A stretch of DNA of 64,000 nucleotides from an uncultured Brachyspira sp. (GCF_910588665.1 NZ_CAJUPR010000005.1:97253-161252), one strand, 5' to 3'. Shown: positions 39,930 to 49,383, counted from the stretch's first letter. The notes: a model not told the origin generated them from the sequence alone. Numbers and translations are program-made.

Positions 39930-40343
39930 ATGTTTGCAAAAAGAAACGATAATACAGAATCTAATTCAATTATAGGAGAAGGTTCATATTTTAAAGGCGA
40001 GTTTACATTAAACGGCACTTTAAGAATAGACGGCTGTTATGAAGGCGAAAAATTAGAAGTGGATAATATTTTTGTTGGTAAAACTGGGAAAGTGAAATCA
40101 AATATAAAAACCATATCGGCTGTTATAGAAGGAATAATTATTGGAAATATAGAAGCCAAAAACAGAGTAATGCTTATGCCTACCAGCAGAGTGCTTGGAG
40201 AAATAAGAACTCCAGAGCTTATAATACAAAACGGAGTTATACTTGAGGGTTTATGTATAGTATCGCAGGATCATCTCAGCAATCCTAAAGAAACCATTTT
40301 AGACCTGTATAATAACTGCGGCAGCACAAAAAATAATAATTAA
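39930..40343 (+). CDS. Bactofilin
   Basis: 137 residues. A short flexible N-terminus is followed by the bactofilin (DUF583) beta-helix: SIIGEGSYFKGEF, GTLRIDGCYEG, VFVGKTGKVKSNI, VIEGIIIGNIEA, LGEIRTPELII and GVILEG. These proteins polymerise without nucleotide and shape the cell wall or anchor other proteins. The ribosome-binding site AGGAG precedes the ATG. It lies 11 bases after cheR and ahead of mreB, linking it to cell shape. Confidence 0.92.
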   Translation: MFAKRNDNTESNSIIGEGSYFKGEFTLNGTLRIDGCYEGEKLEVDNIFVGKTGKVKSNIKTISAVIEGIIIGNIEAKNRVMLMPTSRVLGEIRTPELIIQNGVILEGLCIVSQDHLSNPKETILDLYNNCGSTKNNN

Positions 40344-40360
40344 AAGACTGCATAAATAAC

Positions 40361-41296
40361 ATGCCATACATATATAATGTAGAAAAAAAAATAAGCCTAC
40401 AGATAATAGTAATAACTTTAATTACTTCAATAATCATTATATCTTCAGCATATTTATTTACTTCAGGATATATAGAAAAAAAAAGATTAAAATCAATATA
40501 TGATTATATGTCTTTGGAAGACTATGATAATGCATCCTTCTTATTTAATGATCTTTATACAAAAAAACCATTAAATAAAAATATACTTATTACAGGAATA
40601 GATTTATATTATGATATACTTATAAGATCCGATAAAGAAGACACTAAATCAAGCGAAAGCATTATAAAATATGCAAATCAGTTATTATTAACTTCTAAAT
40701 TTTTAAAAAATAAAAATATCATATATCAAAGATTGGGATACAGTTATAAAAGATTGGGGAATGCATATTATACTGATGCATACAATTCATATATCAGTGC
40801 TATAAATAACGGCGATAACCGTGTGTCTACTGCTATAGAGCTTGCTGACATATGTTATGAAATAGGATTATTTAAAGAAGCAGTAATATATTTGGAAAAC
40901 TCAATTAATAGGGAATTGGAAGAAAACAGCGGACAATTTATTAATATGGAATTATATTATGAGCTTGCAAATGCTTATGAGGGAGATAAAGATTATACTA
41001 AGGCTATACAAATACTATCATCTATGAATGGAAAATTTAAAAGCGATATAATGCTTGAATCAAGAACTTATTCCAAATTAGGAGATTTATATTACATACA
41101 GGGACTATATAAAGAAAGTGAATTTTTTTATAAAAAAGCACTTGAGATAGATGACAAAAATCCTGATTTATATTATAGTATAGGAAAATTATATTTGCAG
41201 ACAAAAAGAAGAAATGAAGCTGTAAAAATGTTCAGGGAAGCTATAAAAATAGATAATTTGCATAAGCCCGTTAGGGATATATTAAGGAGATTATGA
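40361..41296 (+). CDS. Membrane-anchored TPR protein
   Basis: 311 residues. A transmembrane helix at about residues 13-32 is followed by about five TPR units, clearest near the C-terminus (YSKLGDLYYIQGLYKESEFFYKKAL; DLYYSIGKLYLQTKRRNEAVKMF). It is probably a periplasmic scaffold. Placed between bactofilin and mreB, it may help assemble the elongation machinery (inference). Ribosome-binding site weak. Confidence 0.82.
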   Translation: MPYIYNVEKKISLQIIVITLITSIIIISSAYLFTSGYIEKKRLKSIYDYMSLEDYDNASFLFNDLYTKKPLNKNILITGIDLYYDILIRSDKEDTKSSESIIKYANQLLLTSKFLKNKNIIYQRLGYSYKRLGNAYYTDAYNSYISAINNGDNRVSTAIELADICYEIGLFKEAVIYLENSINRELEENSGQFINMELYYELANAYEGDKDYTKAIQILSSMNGKFKSDIMLESRTYSKLGDLYYIQGLYKESEFFYKKALEIDDKNPDLYYSIGKLYLQTKRRNEAVKMFREAIKIDNLHKPVRDILRRL

Positions 41297-41299
41297 CAG

Positions 41300-42325
41300 A
41301 TGTTTAACTGGTTATATAATATGTTCTCAAGCGATATGGGAATTGATTTAGGCACCGCTAATACTTTAGTTTATGTAAAAGGAGAAGGTATTGTTTTAGC
41401 CGAACCATCGGTGGTAGCCATAGAAAAAAGCACTGGAAATGTTATAGCAGTAGGAAATGAAGCTAAGCAGATGCTTGGCAAAGTTCCTAACTCAATAGCC
41501 GCTATAAGACCTATGAGGGACGGAGTTATTGCAGATTTTGAGACTGTTGAAAAAATGATAAGATACTTTATAAATAAAGTTCATAATAAAAGGACTTTGG
41601 TAAAACCCAGAATAGCCATAGGTATTCCTACAGGCATAACAGAAGTAGAAAGAAGAGCGGTAAGAGAAAGCTGCGAACAGGCTGGAGCAAGAACCATATT
41701 TTTAATAGAACAGGCAAGAGCGGCGGCAATCGGAGCAGACATGCCTATAAACGAGCCTCATGGAAATATGATTATAGAAATAGGAGGAGGCACTACCGAA
41801 GTTGCCGTGCTTTCGCTTGGAAGTATGGTAAGAAGTTCTTCCATAAGAGTTGGAGGAGATGAACTTGATGATGCTATTATCAAATATATGCAAAGAACTC
41901 ATAACTTATATATAGGCGAAAAAACAGCTGAGGAAATTAAAATAAATATAGGTCATGCTTATAAGGGAGATATATCAAAAACTATGGATATAAGAGGAAG
42001 AGATTCCGTATCAGGACTTCCTAAAACTCTGACAATAAACAGTGCCGAAATAAAAGATGCCATAACTGATATACTGATAGAAATTTTAGAGGCTGTGAAA
42101 TCTGTGCTTAATCAAACGCCTCCTGAAATTTCTGCTGATATTGTTGAGCGGGGTATTGTTATGAGCGGCGGCACTTCTCTGCTTCCGGGCTTTACTGATT
42201 TAATATCTATGGAAACAGGAGTTCCAGTAATCCTTGCAGAAAGTCCTCTTACATGCGTAGCTATAGGATGCGGTAAATTCATAGAAGAAACTAAAAATTT
42301 GAAGAATTACAGAAGATATTCTTAA
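41300..42325 (+). CDS. mreB: Rod-shape-determining protein MreB
   Basis: 341 residues. Actin-fold ATPase: DLGTANT (16-22) is phosphate loop 1, the IEIGGGTTEVAVLS region is phosphate loop 2, and GGTSLLPG is the adenosine motif. It forms membrane-associated filaments that guide peptidoglycan synthesis. The ATG overlaps nothing; the TPR gene stops 3 bases earlier. mreC and mreD follow in the usual order. Confidence 0.97.
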   Translation: MFNWLYNMFSSDMGIDLGTANTLVYVKGEGIVLAEPSVVAIEKSTGNVIAVGNEAKQMLGKVPNSIAAIRPMRDGVIADFETVEKMIRYFINKVHNKRTLVKPRIAIGIPTGITEVERRAVRESCEQAGARTIFLIEQARAAAIGADMPINEPHGNMIIEIGGGTTEVAVLSLGSMVRSSSIRVGGDELDDAIIKYMQRTHNLYIGEKTAEEIKINIGHAYKGDISKTMDIRGRDSVSGLPKTLTINSAEIKDAITDILIEILEAVKSVLNQTPPEISADIVERGIVMSGGTSLLPGFTDLISMETGVPVILAESPLTCVAIGCGKFIEETKNLKNYRRYS

Positions 42326-42372
42326 GCCTTAAAAGTTATAAAAATTTAATAAATATAGCCGATATTCATAAA

Positions 42373-43251
42373 GTGAAACTTTTTATAAAACATAAATTGC
42401 TTACATTATACATTCTGCTGAATCTTGTAGCGGGAATGCTTATGGTATTAAATAGAAGTAATTTCGTATTTAATTTGCAGTCTGTTTATGCGCTTGGGGT
42501 ATATCCTATACAAAGCGCAACAAAAAGCGTATCAAGAGCATTTGTATATCTTTATACAAGCATAACCGATATATTTACGCTTCAAAGTCAGGTTCAGATA
42601 TTAAGAGACAGAATAGCGGAGTTAAGCGGTGCAGCTTTAGAGTATGAGCAGTTAAGTGCAGAAAACGAAAGACTCAGAAGACTATTAAACGAAGCTCCCA
42701 CAGATGAATATCCTTTGGAATATGCAGAAATAGTTTCTAAAGATCCTCAGAATTTCTATACTACAATAGTTATTAATAAAGGAAGTGCTCATGGAATAGT
42801 TGTAGGAATGCCCGTTATATCATATCAAAACGGTTATAAAGGACTGGTTGGAAAAGTTGTGGAAGTCAGAAGATATAACAGCAGAATATTATCATTAGTG
42901 GATAAAAGATCTCAAATATCAGTAATGCTTGAAAGTTCAAGAACTACTGGAATAATGACAGGACAAAGTCCTAAATCCACTCAGACGCATCTGCAGTATA
43001 TAGATTTGCAGATGGATGTTGAAGAGGGGGAAAAAGTTGTTACAAGCGGAATGGGCGGAGTTTTTCCAAAAGGCATATTGGTAGGCACTATATTTAAAGT
43101 TGAAAAGAAAAATTACGGACTTTTTCATGACCTGTATGTAGAGCCTGTTGTTAATTTCTCAACTTTGGAAAATGTTTATGTTATAAAAAAGATCCCTGAT
43201 CAGGAAATTATTATGCTTGCAAATGAAGAAGAAAACGGAGCGTCAAAATGA
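42373..43251 (+). CDS. mreC: Rod-shape-determining protein MreC
   Basis: 292 residues, GTG start. One N-terminal transmembrane helix (about 8-27), a coiled coil at about 70-110 (LRDRIAEL...LSAENERLRRLLNE), then the periplasmic double beta-barrel with NKGSAHGIVVGMPV and SGMGGVFPKGILVG. It bridges MreB and MreD to the cell-wall synthases. The stop overlaps the mreD start by 4 bases. Confidence 0.93.
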   Translation: MKLFIKHKLLTLYILLNLVAGMLMVLNRSNFVFNLQSVYALGVYPIQSATKSVSRAFVYLYTSITDIFTLQSQVQILRDRIAELSGAALEYEQLSAENERLRRLLNEAPTDEYPLEYAEIVSKDPQNFYTTIVINKGSAHGIVVGMPVISYQNGYKGLVGKVVEVRRYNSRILSLVDKRSQISVMLESSRTTGIMTGQSPKSTQTHLQYIDLQMDVEEGEKVVTSGMGGVFPKGILVGTIFKVEKKNYGLFHDLYVEPVVNFSTLENVYVIKKIPDQEIIMLANEEENGASK

Positions 43252-43787
43252 AAAGAGTTATAACCGTTATAATTACAGCGCTGATTTTGATTCTGATACA
43301 ATCATCTCCCGCTTATGATTTGATAAGAGTAGCGCTTGGAGCTAAACCCGATTTGCTTTTAATTTTTTTAACTTTCATAGCATTTAGGTATGGTTCTTTT
43401 GACGGAATAATATACGGTTTTATTATAGGGCTTTTGCAGGATATTGTATCAAGCGGAACTTTTGGTTCTTATGCCATAATATTCTTAAATATAGGATTTT
43501 TTGTAGGTTTTTTCAATACAAGAATATTTATAAAGCAAATAGCCGCAGGAATATTTGTAACATTAATAGGATATTTAATAAAGATAATAGCCTTATTTTT
43601 AGTAACTTCTATATATTCGGATCTTTCAAATGTTGCCGTTTTAATAAGATCCGAATTACTTGCAGGTCTGCCTCTTACTGTAATATTATCTTCGCCTTTA
43701 TTTATAATATTTGAGAAATCTGCTCCTTTAATTTATGATAAGCAGAAAATACATGTTGATGACAGCACTAAGGAATATTTGGAATAA
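43248..43787 (+). CDS. mreD: Rod-shape-determining protein MreD
   Basis: 179 residues with about five transmembrane helices. KPDLLLIFLTFIAFRYG, then GFIIGLLQDIVSSG, is the MreD signature. It is an integral membrane part of the elongasome. It overlaps mreC by 4 bases. The penicillin-binding protein and RodA genes that often follow are not here. Confidence 0.92.
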   Translation: MKRVITVIITALILILIQSSPAYDLIRVALGAKPDLLLIFLTFIAFRYGSFDGIIYGFIIGLLQDIVSSGTFGSYAIIFLNIGFFVGFFNTRIFIKQIAAGIFVTLIGYLIKIIALFLVTSIYSDLSNVAVLIRSELLAGLPLTVILSSPLFIIFEKSAPLIYDKQKIHVDDSTKEYLE

Positions 43788-43788
43788 A

Positions 43789-44346
43789 ATGGCAAACTCT
43801 GAAATTGAAATAAAGGCATATATTAAAGATTTTGAATCAGTTTTAAGTTTTCTTAAGAATAATGCTAAATTTAAAAAAAAGTATTTTAAAAAAGATATTT
43901 ATTATGCTAAAGAAAACTGTATAAAAAATGCCGACATAAAAACAAATGACTGCATAAGACTTAGAATAGAGCATGGCGGATACACATTCTGCACAAAAGA
44001 AAGAGCATTAATAGAAGATGCGGAAGTTAATGAGGAAATAGAATTAAAGGTAAGCAAAAAAAAAGCAAGATTTATTATAAGTTTTCTATCAAAACTGCAG
44101 AAATACAGAGAATATGTAAGCAAAGAAAAAAAAGGATATGCTTTTATATATAAAAATGCTTTAATAGAAATTTCAAAAATAAAAAATTTAAATAACTTCA
44201 TAGAAATAGAGTTTTTAAACTCAAATGAAACTATAGAGAATCAAATATTAAAACTAAAATCAATATTAAATGAAATAGGTATAGATGAAAACTGTATTGA
44301 AACAGAGCCTTATATAAATCTTCTTTCTAAAAATAAAAAATATTAG
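43789..44346 (+). CDS. CYTH-domain protein, class IV adenylate cyclase/thiamine-triphosphatase type
   Basis: 185 residues from ATG 43789, one base after the mreD stop (TAAAATG); a longer reading from 43735 lies inside mreD. Residues 5-9 give the ExExK motif, and Arg/Lys-rich strands (RLRIEHGG, CTKERA) with EINEEIE-type acidic pairs fit the CYTH tunnel, which handles triphosphates with Mg2+. Members make cAMP or hydrolyse tripolyphosphate; which applies here is not decided by sequence. Adjacency to the mre genes is likely operonic. Confidence 0.82.
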   Translation: MANSEIEIKAYIKDFESVLSFLKNNAKFKKKYFKKDIYYAKENCIKNADIKTNDCIRLRIEHGGYTFCTKERALIEDAEVNEEIELKVSKKKARFIISFLSKLQKYREYVSKEKKGYAFIYKNALIEISKIKNLNNFIEIEFLNSNETIENQILKLKSILNEIGIDENCIETEPYINLLSKNKKY

Positions 44347-44419
44347 AAGATTAGCAACTGTTTTTGCGATTATCTCTAGCAAAAATAAAGCAATTTTTAT
44401 TAAATTTTTTGGAGCTTTT

Positions 44420-45043
44420 ATGTTGAAAAAATATATACAAAATAAAATTATACCAGTAGTTACAGTAGAAAATGAAGAGGAAATAAGAAATATAGCCGAA
44501 CTTTGCTTAGAGTTTTTGCCGTCTATAGAATTAACTTTAAGAACAGAATACGGATATAAAGCTTTAGAAATATTGGCTAAATATTACCCTGAACTTCCAA
44601 GAGCCGCAGCCACAGTTTTAAATACTAGTCAGGTTGATAGAATACTTGATTTGGGAACTAATTTAATAATAAGTCCCGGATTTCAGCCTGTAATGCTTGA
44701 ATATGCCAAAAATAGAAATTATTATTATATACCTGGAGCGGCAACACCTGCTGAAATTGAACAGTGTTTATACTATGGACATAAGTATATAAAATTTTTT
44801 CATGCGGGCTTATTCGGAGGCATTAATTGGATAAATAATATAGCTCCAGTATATCAGCATATGGGTGTAAAATTTATGCCTTTAGGAGGAGTAAGCATCA
44901 ATAATGTAAAAGAATACTTAGAAAACAGGTATGTATTTGCATGTGGCGGGTCTTGGCTTTGTCCTAGAAATTTAATGGAAGAAAAAAATTGGAAGGAAAT
45001 CAGAAAAAGATTTGAAGAAGCTTCCAAATTGATAAAATTTTAA
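44420..45043 (+). CDS. eda: KDPG/KHG aldolase
   Basis: 207 residues. Glu43 in ELTLRTEYG and the Schiff-base Lys125 in IKFFHAGLFGG match 2-dehydro-3-deoxy-6-phosphogluconate aldolase. PGAATPAE and MPLGGVS line the phosphate site. It cleaves KDPG to pyruvate and glyceraldehyde-3-phosphate, or KHG to pyruvate and glyoxylate. The usual GAGT stretch reads AAAT here. No Entner-Doudoroff dehydratase is nearby. TTGGAG precedes the ATG. Confidence 0.9.
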   Translation: MLKKYIQNKIIPVVTVENEEEIRNIAELCLEFLPSIELTLRTEYGYKALEILAKYYPELPRAAATVLNTSQVDRILDLGTNLIISPGFQPVMLEYAKNRNYYYIPGAATPAEIEQCLYYGHKYIKFFHAGLFGGINWINNIAPVYQHMGVKFMPLGGVSINNVKEYLENRYVFACGGSWLCPRNLMEEKNWKEIRKRFEEASKLIKF

Positions 45044-45131
45044 TATTTTCACTTATTATTTTTAAACAATTTCAATATTATAATTTTTATTATATAATAA
45101 TAATATTATATTAAAAATAGGAATATTTATA

Positions 45132-45725
45132 ATGATAAGCGAAGAAAACAAATATTTTTACAGAGCATTAAGCAATATTCAAAATAAGAAATATGATGAT
45201 GCTGTAAATGATTTACTTAAGGTTATAGAAAAAGATAACAGCAATTTAGATGCCTATCATAATTTAGCAAGAGTTTATTATGAAATGGGAAATTATGATA
45301 AAGCTATAGAAACTTTCAATAAATCTATAGAAATATATCCTCATGACAGCGATGCATACTATTACAGAGCTGAAGTTTACTTATATAAAAATGATTATGA
45401 TAAGGCAATAGAAGACTTAGAAAAAACTATATTGATGAATAGTGCATATTCCGATGCATACTATCTGATGTCAGCAGTATACGAAAAAAAGAAAAAATAC
45501 AAAAAAGCTGTTAAATACTTAAAATATACATTAGAGTTCAACAGAGAAGATTATATAGCATACTATGATTTATATAAAATCTATACTATATTCTCAAAAC
45601 ATAGAAAATATGATAAAGAAAAAAAAGAAAAGTATCTTCAAAAAGCATATAAATATTTAAAAAAATCGGCAGATTTAGGATATGAAAAAGCCTTAGAAAA
45701 AATTAAAGACATACAAAATAATTAA
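45132..45725 (+). CDS. TPR-repeat protein
   Basis: 197 residues, no signal peptide or membrane segment. About five tetratricopeptide repeats cover most of the length (YHNLARVYYEMGNYDKAIET; YYYRAEVYLYKNDYDKAIED; YYLMSAVYEKKKKYKKAVKY), then a SEL1-like tail (KKSADLGYEKALEK). It is probably a cytoplasmic scaffold. AGGA lies before the ATG. Confidence 0.85.
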   Translation: MISEENKYFYRALSNIQNKKYDDAVNDLLKVIEKDNSNLDAYHNLARVYYEMGNYDKAIETFNKSIEIYPHDSDAYYYRAEVYLYKNDYDKAIEDLEKTILMNSAYSDAYYLMSAVYEKKKKYKKAVKYLKYTLEFNREDYIAYYDLYKIYTIFSKHRKYDKEKKEKYLQKAYKYLKKSADLGYEKALEKIKDIQNN

Positions 45726-45751
45726 TAAAATATATTAAAATAAAAAATTAC

Positions 45752-45779
45752 TTGCAATATGATAATACTATAATAAAAT
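45752..45779 (+). promoter_or_regulatory. Candidate promoter of the DJ-1-like gene
   Basis: TTGCAA at 45752-45757, 16-base spacer, TAAAAT at 45774-45779. The -10 box overlaps a 21-base direct repeat. Confidence 0.5.
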
Positions 45780-45798
45780 ATGATAATACTATAATAAA
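45756..45798 (+). repeat. Two tandem 21-base direct repeats
   Basis: Unit AATATGATAATACTATAATAA occurs at 45756-45776 and again at about 45777-45797, period 21 (two helical turns), next to the promoter of the DJ-1-like gene. Confidence 0.7.
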
Positions 45799-45815
45799 TA
45801 AAAGGAGTTTTAATT

Positions 45816-46370
45816 ATGCTTAAAAAAGTTCTTGTTCCGTTGGCAGAGGGAGTAGAAGAAATAGAAGTTATTACTATTATTGATGTTTTAAGAAGAGCAG
45901 ATATTGAGGTGGTTTCGGCTTCTCTTAACAATGATTTGGAAGTAAAAGGTTCTCATAATATAGTTATAAAAGCTGATACTTCTTTGGAAAAAATAATAAA
46001 TTATGATTTTGATGCTATAGCACTTGCAGGCGGCTTAGGAGGAATGAATAATCTGAAAGCGGATATTAGAGTAATTGAAAAAATCAGAAGTATGTATAAG
46101 GAAAAAAAATTGGTGTCTGCAATATGTGCCTCTCCTATAGTTCTTGGAGAAGCAGGAGTTATAAAAGGAAAATATACCTGCTATCCCAGCTGTGAAACTT
46201 CCATTAAAGAAGGAGAATATTCAGAAAAAGATATTGTTGTATGTGATGACAATGTCATTACTTCCAAAGGTCCTGCCACAGCTATATTTTTTGCTTTAGA
46301 ATTAGTAAAATATTTAAATGGTTCTAATGAAGAATTAGCTAATGCTCTATTAATACCATTAATAAAATAA
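45816..46370 (+). CDS. DJ-1/PfpI family protein
   Basis: 184 residues. Glu17 in EGVEEIE and the nucleophile Cys104 in AICASP match the DJ-1/YajL group. AGGLGGMNNL (71-80) is the oxyanion region. Members are redox-sensing glyoxalase/deglycase or chaperone-like proteins. AAAGGAG lies just before the ATG. It has its own promoter, which carries a 21-base tandem repeat. Confidence 0.9.
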   Translation: MLKKVLVPLAEGVEEIEVITIIDVLRRADIEVVSASLNNDLEVKGSHNIVIKADTSLEKIINYDFDAIALAGGLGGMNNLKADIRVIEKIRSMYKEKKLVSAICASPIVLGEAGVIKGKYTCYPSCETSIKEGEYSEKDIVVCDDNVITSKGPATAIFFALELVKYLNGSNEELANALLIPLIK

Positions 46371-46463
46371 TTTTTATCAGCAATAATAATAAATAATATT
46401 GATTTTAAAAAATTTTTATTATATATTATTATATATAATAAAAAGATTTTTAAGGATTTAAAA

Positions 46464-47450
46464 TTGAAAGTTATTATACCCGCAGCAGGAGAAGGCAAAA
46501 GATTAAGGCCGCACACAATTACAAAACCTAAGCCTATTCTTCCAATAGCAGGTTCCACAATTATAGATTTTATCATGACTGAAATATCTTCAATACAAGA
46601 TTTAGAAGAGGTGATATTTATAGTAGGATATTTACAGGAACAAATGATTGAATACTTAAAAGATAAATATCAAAATATAAAATTAACATTTGTAGAGCAG
46701 AAAGAATATAAAGGATTAGCGCATGCCGTATATCTTGCAAAGGAATATATAAAATACGATGATAAAATATTTATTATTCTAGGCGACACCATATTCAAGC
46801 TAAACTTATCAAATATAGTAAGCAAAAATGAAAACTCTCTAGGCATATGCGAAGTTGATAATCCAAGCAGATTTGGAATAGCCGTATTAAATGAAAATGG
46901 AATAATAACAAAATTGTCAGAAAAACCAGAAGAACCTATAAGCAATTTAGCTCTTACTGGAATGTATAATATTGTAAATACTAAAGAACTCTTTGAAGCT
47001 ATAAAATATATTATAGACAGCGGTATAAAAACCAAAAACGAGTATCAGCTTACCGATGCATTAGAAAATATGATAGAAAAAGGCATTATATTTAAAACAT
47101 TCAAATTAGACGGCTGGTATGATTGCGGTGAAAAATCGGCTATGATAGAGACCAATAAAACTATTATCAAACATGAAATATTAAGCAAAGGAATAAAAGA
47201 TACGGCTATAATACCGCCCGTATTTATAGATAAGGATGTAAAAATAGAAAACTCGGTAATAGGTCCATATGTGCATATAGGAAAAAAATCAAAAATAGAA
47301 AACTCAATACTAAAAAACTGCATTATATTTGAAGAGGTAAATATATCAAATGCTTTTATGGATAATTCTATAATATCTGAAAAAGCAACCTATAAAGGAA
47401 AAACAAATTCTATGGATATAGGAGCTTCTATTACTATAGAACAAAATTAA
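46464..47450 (+). CDS. Sugar-phosphate nucleotidylyltransferase
   Basis: 328 residues, TTG start with AAGGA upstream. AAGEGKRLRPHT...KPILPIAG (residues 7-29) is the nucleotide-binding loop of the RmlA/GlmU/GalU class. LGDTIF near 108 holds the metal-binding Asp. After about residue 240 a left-handed beta-helix begins (VIGPYVHIGKKS). It activates a sugar-1-phosphate with a nucleoside triphosphate for envelope glycan synthesis; which sugar is undecided. Confidence 0.88.
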   Translation: MKVIIPAAGEGKRLRPHTITKPKPILPIAGSTIIDFIMTEISSIQDLEEVIFIVGYLQEQMIEYLKDKYQNIKLTFVEQKEYKGLAHAVYLAKEYIKYDDKIFIILGDTIFKLNLSNIVSKNENSLGICEVDNPSRFGIAVLNENGIITKLSEKPEEPISNLALTGMYNIVNTKELFEAIKYIIDSGIKTKNEYQLTDALENMIEKGIIFKTFKLDGWYDCGEKSAMIETNKTIIKHEILSKGIKDTAIIPPVFIDKDVKIENSVIGPYVHIGKKSKIENSILKNCIIFEEVNISNAFMDNSIISEKATYKGKTNSMDIGASITIEQN

Positions 47451-47469
47451 TATAATAATACCTTTATTT

Positions 47470-47901
47470 TTATAAAGATGCGTTCATAAATGCCATAACA
47501 ATAAACTGCAGTAAGCTTACAAATAAGAATATTACCGTATCCATTACTAAAAGAGAATGCGGATAATTAGTAAGCATCACCGCAAATCTTACCTTATCAG
47601 CTATTACAAAAGAAGAATACATTAAAAAACTTACAATAAGCTTTATATGATATTTTAATGGTATAAAATGAAAAAAAATCATAAAAAATAATGCCGCCAA
47701 TAAACTTTGAATAAAAGAAAATAATTCAAAATAATAAATCATCTGAATTTTATTATTCCAATTCATTACCCCCGGCAGTATCTCTCTCATATAATAAAAT
47801 TTCTTAACAAATTGAAATTCCAGCACAAGTCTGGTAGCTAAAAATCGAACAACATAACAAGCTAAAACAAACTCTAAATACCTTAATATTATATTTTCCA
47901 T
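47470..47901 (-). CDS. Small integral membrane protein
   Basis: 143 residues (from ATG 47901; a TTG at 47907 would add two). About four transmembrane helices; no recognised domain. It starts 2 bases after the stop of the SPASM protein gene, so the two are cotranslated. Confidence 0.6.
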   Translation of the reverse strand: MENIILRYLEFVLACYVVRFLATRLVLEFQFVKKFYYMREILPGVMNWNNKIQMIYYFELFSFIQSLLAALFFMIFFHFIPLKYHIKLIVSFLMYSSFVIADKVRFAVMLTNYPHSLLVMDTVIFLFVSLLQFIVMAFMNASL

Positions 47902-47903
47902 AA

Positions 47904-49343
47904 TCAAAAATTATATAAATACCATTCATCGCAATTTTTACAAAAATCTAATTTTCCGCATACATTATCTATAAAATAATTCCCAAGCATATTCCATATA
48001 TTTGCTAAATCGTTTTTATATATTGAATCTGCTTTTATTTCTCTGTTTATATCAAAACGGCATATATAAATATCTCCGTAAGAATCTATAAATAAATCAC
48101 GGGCTAAATGCCAGCATCCTATATTAATAAGAGGAGTCATATCACCTACCCTATTATCATCTACAATACCCCTGTAAGTATAATATTTCTGCATTATAAT
48201 TTCTATTTTATACTTATCAAAATACTTGTAATAAGAAGCCAAATAATCAAAATTATATTTCTGTTTTATTATCTGCAAATAAGTATTTTTAGGCTCCCTA
48301 AGCAGATAATAATCTATATTTGACATAACTGTTTTTATATCTCCGTTTTCATATATTTTATTATAAACATCTTCATCTACAGCATCTAAATGAATAATAA
48401 CATGAAGATTTTCTCTTTCATTTTGCAGGCTTATTAACTTTTTAGCCTTTTCGCTGTCAAGCATCATAGCATTTGTTTCTAAATATATATTAACATTTTT
48501 ATTTTTAGTAGAATAATTTAATATTTCAAAAATATCATTATTAAGCATAGGTTCATAATAACTTCCTACAGACATGCAAAAATCTCCGCAGAAATTCAAA
48601 ATATTATCATAAATAATTTTGAACTCTTCCAAAGTCATATTTTTCTCATCTTTTGAAAGTTCATTTCTAAAAAACCCACTCTTTAATAGAGATTTTTTTA
48701 TAATATTTTGTCTATTGCTGATATCTATTTCTATATATGAAGGCAGAGTTCTCCTTATGCTTGGATTTTCCTCTATAGCTTTAACTATTTCATCATAATT
48801 TTTATAATTTATAAGTTTATTTATCAATATTGCATTTCTTTTACTATCTGCAAAAAGCGATATTCTATAATATCTCATATCATACTTAGATATAAGTATT
48901 TCTATTTCAAAAAAATTAGGGTCAACAAATACAATATTATTTACAGCAGTTTCAGAAGGCTTTATATTTTTTGTTTTTATAATATTAAATAACTTTTCAA
49001 AAGAATCCCTTCTAATTATAAAAGGAACTATGCCTGCAGGATAATTTTCCCCATAACTAAAATAAGAAATATTTTCTTTATGAATTTCGGTTAATTTTAT
49101 AGTTTCTTCAATATCAAATAAAGGCATACTGCTGGGTATATAAATTATATTATCATAATTTTCACTTTCTTTATAAATATTATTCAGATAATTTTCTATA
49201 TTTTCAAGATCATTGTTTTCAATATATTTAATATCACAATTCAAAGTATTTTTCAAAATAACTGTTTTATCATTAAAAATATTATCAAACTCTTTGGAAT
49301 AATCACTATCAAAAGATTTGTCAATTAATATTAAAAAACTCAT
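47904..49343 (-). CDS. Spiro-SPASM-type protein: GT-A-like domain, radical-SAM-like barrel without CX3CX2C, SPASM domain
   Basis: 479 residues. The N-terminal 190 residues resemble a nucleotidyltransferase/GT-A fold (SSMPLFDIEETIKLTE, SYGENYPAGIVPFII). The middle (about 200-400) looks like a radical-SAM TIM barrel (YIEIDIS near 205, SVGSYYEPMLN, IYLETNAM), but no CX3CX2C cluster motif is present. The C-terminus has a SPASM-type cysteine cluster: Cys410, Cys428, Cys462, Cys468 and Cys471. The 'spiro-SPASM' name is a tentative family match. Absence of the SAM-cluster cysteines suggests that radical chemistry is lost or modified. The four-helix membrane protein gene overlaps its end. Confidence 0.75.
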   Translation of the reverse strand: MSFLILIDKSFDSDYSKEFDNIFNDKTVILKNTLNCDIKYIENNDLENIENYLNNIYKESENYDNIIYIPSSMPLFDIEETIKLTEIHKENISYFSYGENYPAGIVPFIIRRDSFEKLFNIIKTKNIKPSETAVNNIVFVDPNFFEIEILISKYDMRYYRISLFADSKRNAILINKLINYKNYDEIVKAIEENPSIRRTLPSYIEIDISNRQNIIKKSLLKSGFFRNELSKDEKNMTLEEFKIIYDNILNFCGDFCMSVGSYYEPMLNNDIFEILNYSTKNKNVNIYLETNAMMLDSEKAKKLISLQNERENLHVIIHLDAVDEDVYNKIYENGDIKTVMSNIDYYLLREPKNTYLQIIKQKYNFDYLASYYKYFDKYKIEIIMQKYYTYRGIVDDNRVGDMTPLINIGCWHLARDLFIDSYGDIYICRFDINREIKADSIYKNDLANIWNMLGNYFIDNVCGKLDFCKNCDEWYLYNF

Positions 49344-49383
49344 TTTATATACCTCTTAAAATTAATAAACATATACATAAATC

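Noticed and set aside
45756..45798. Possible CRISPR fragment
   Set aside because: Only two directly adjoining copies with no spacer; it is a simple tandem repeat.
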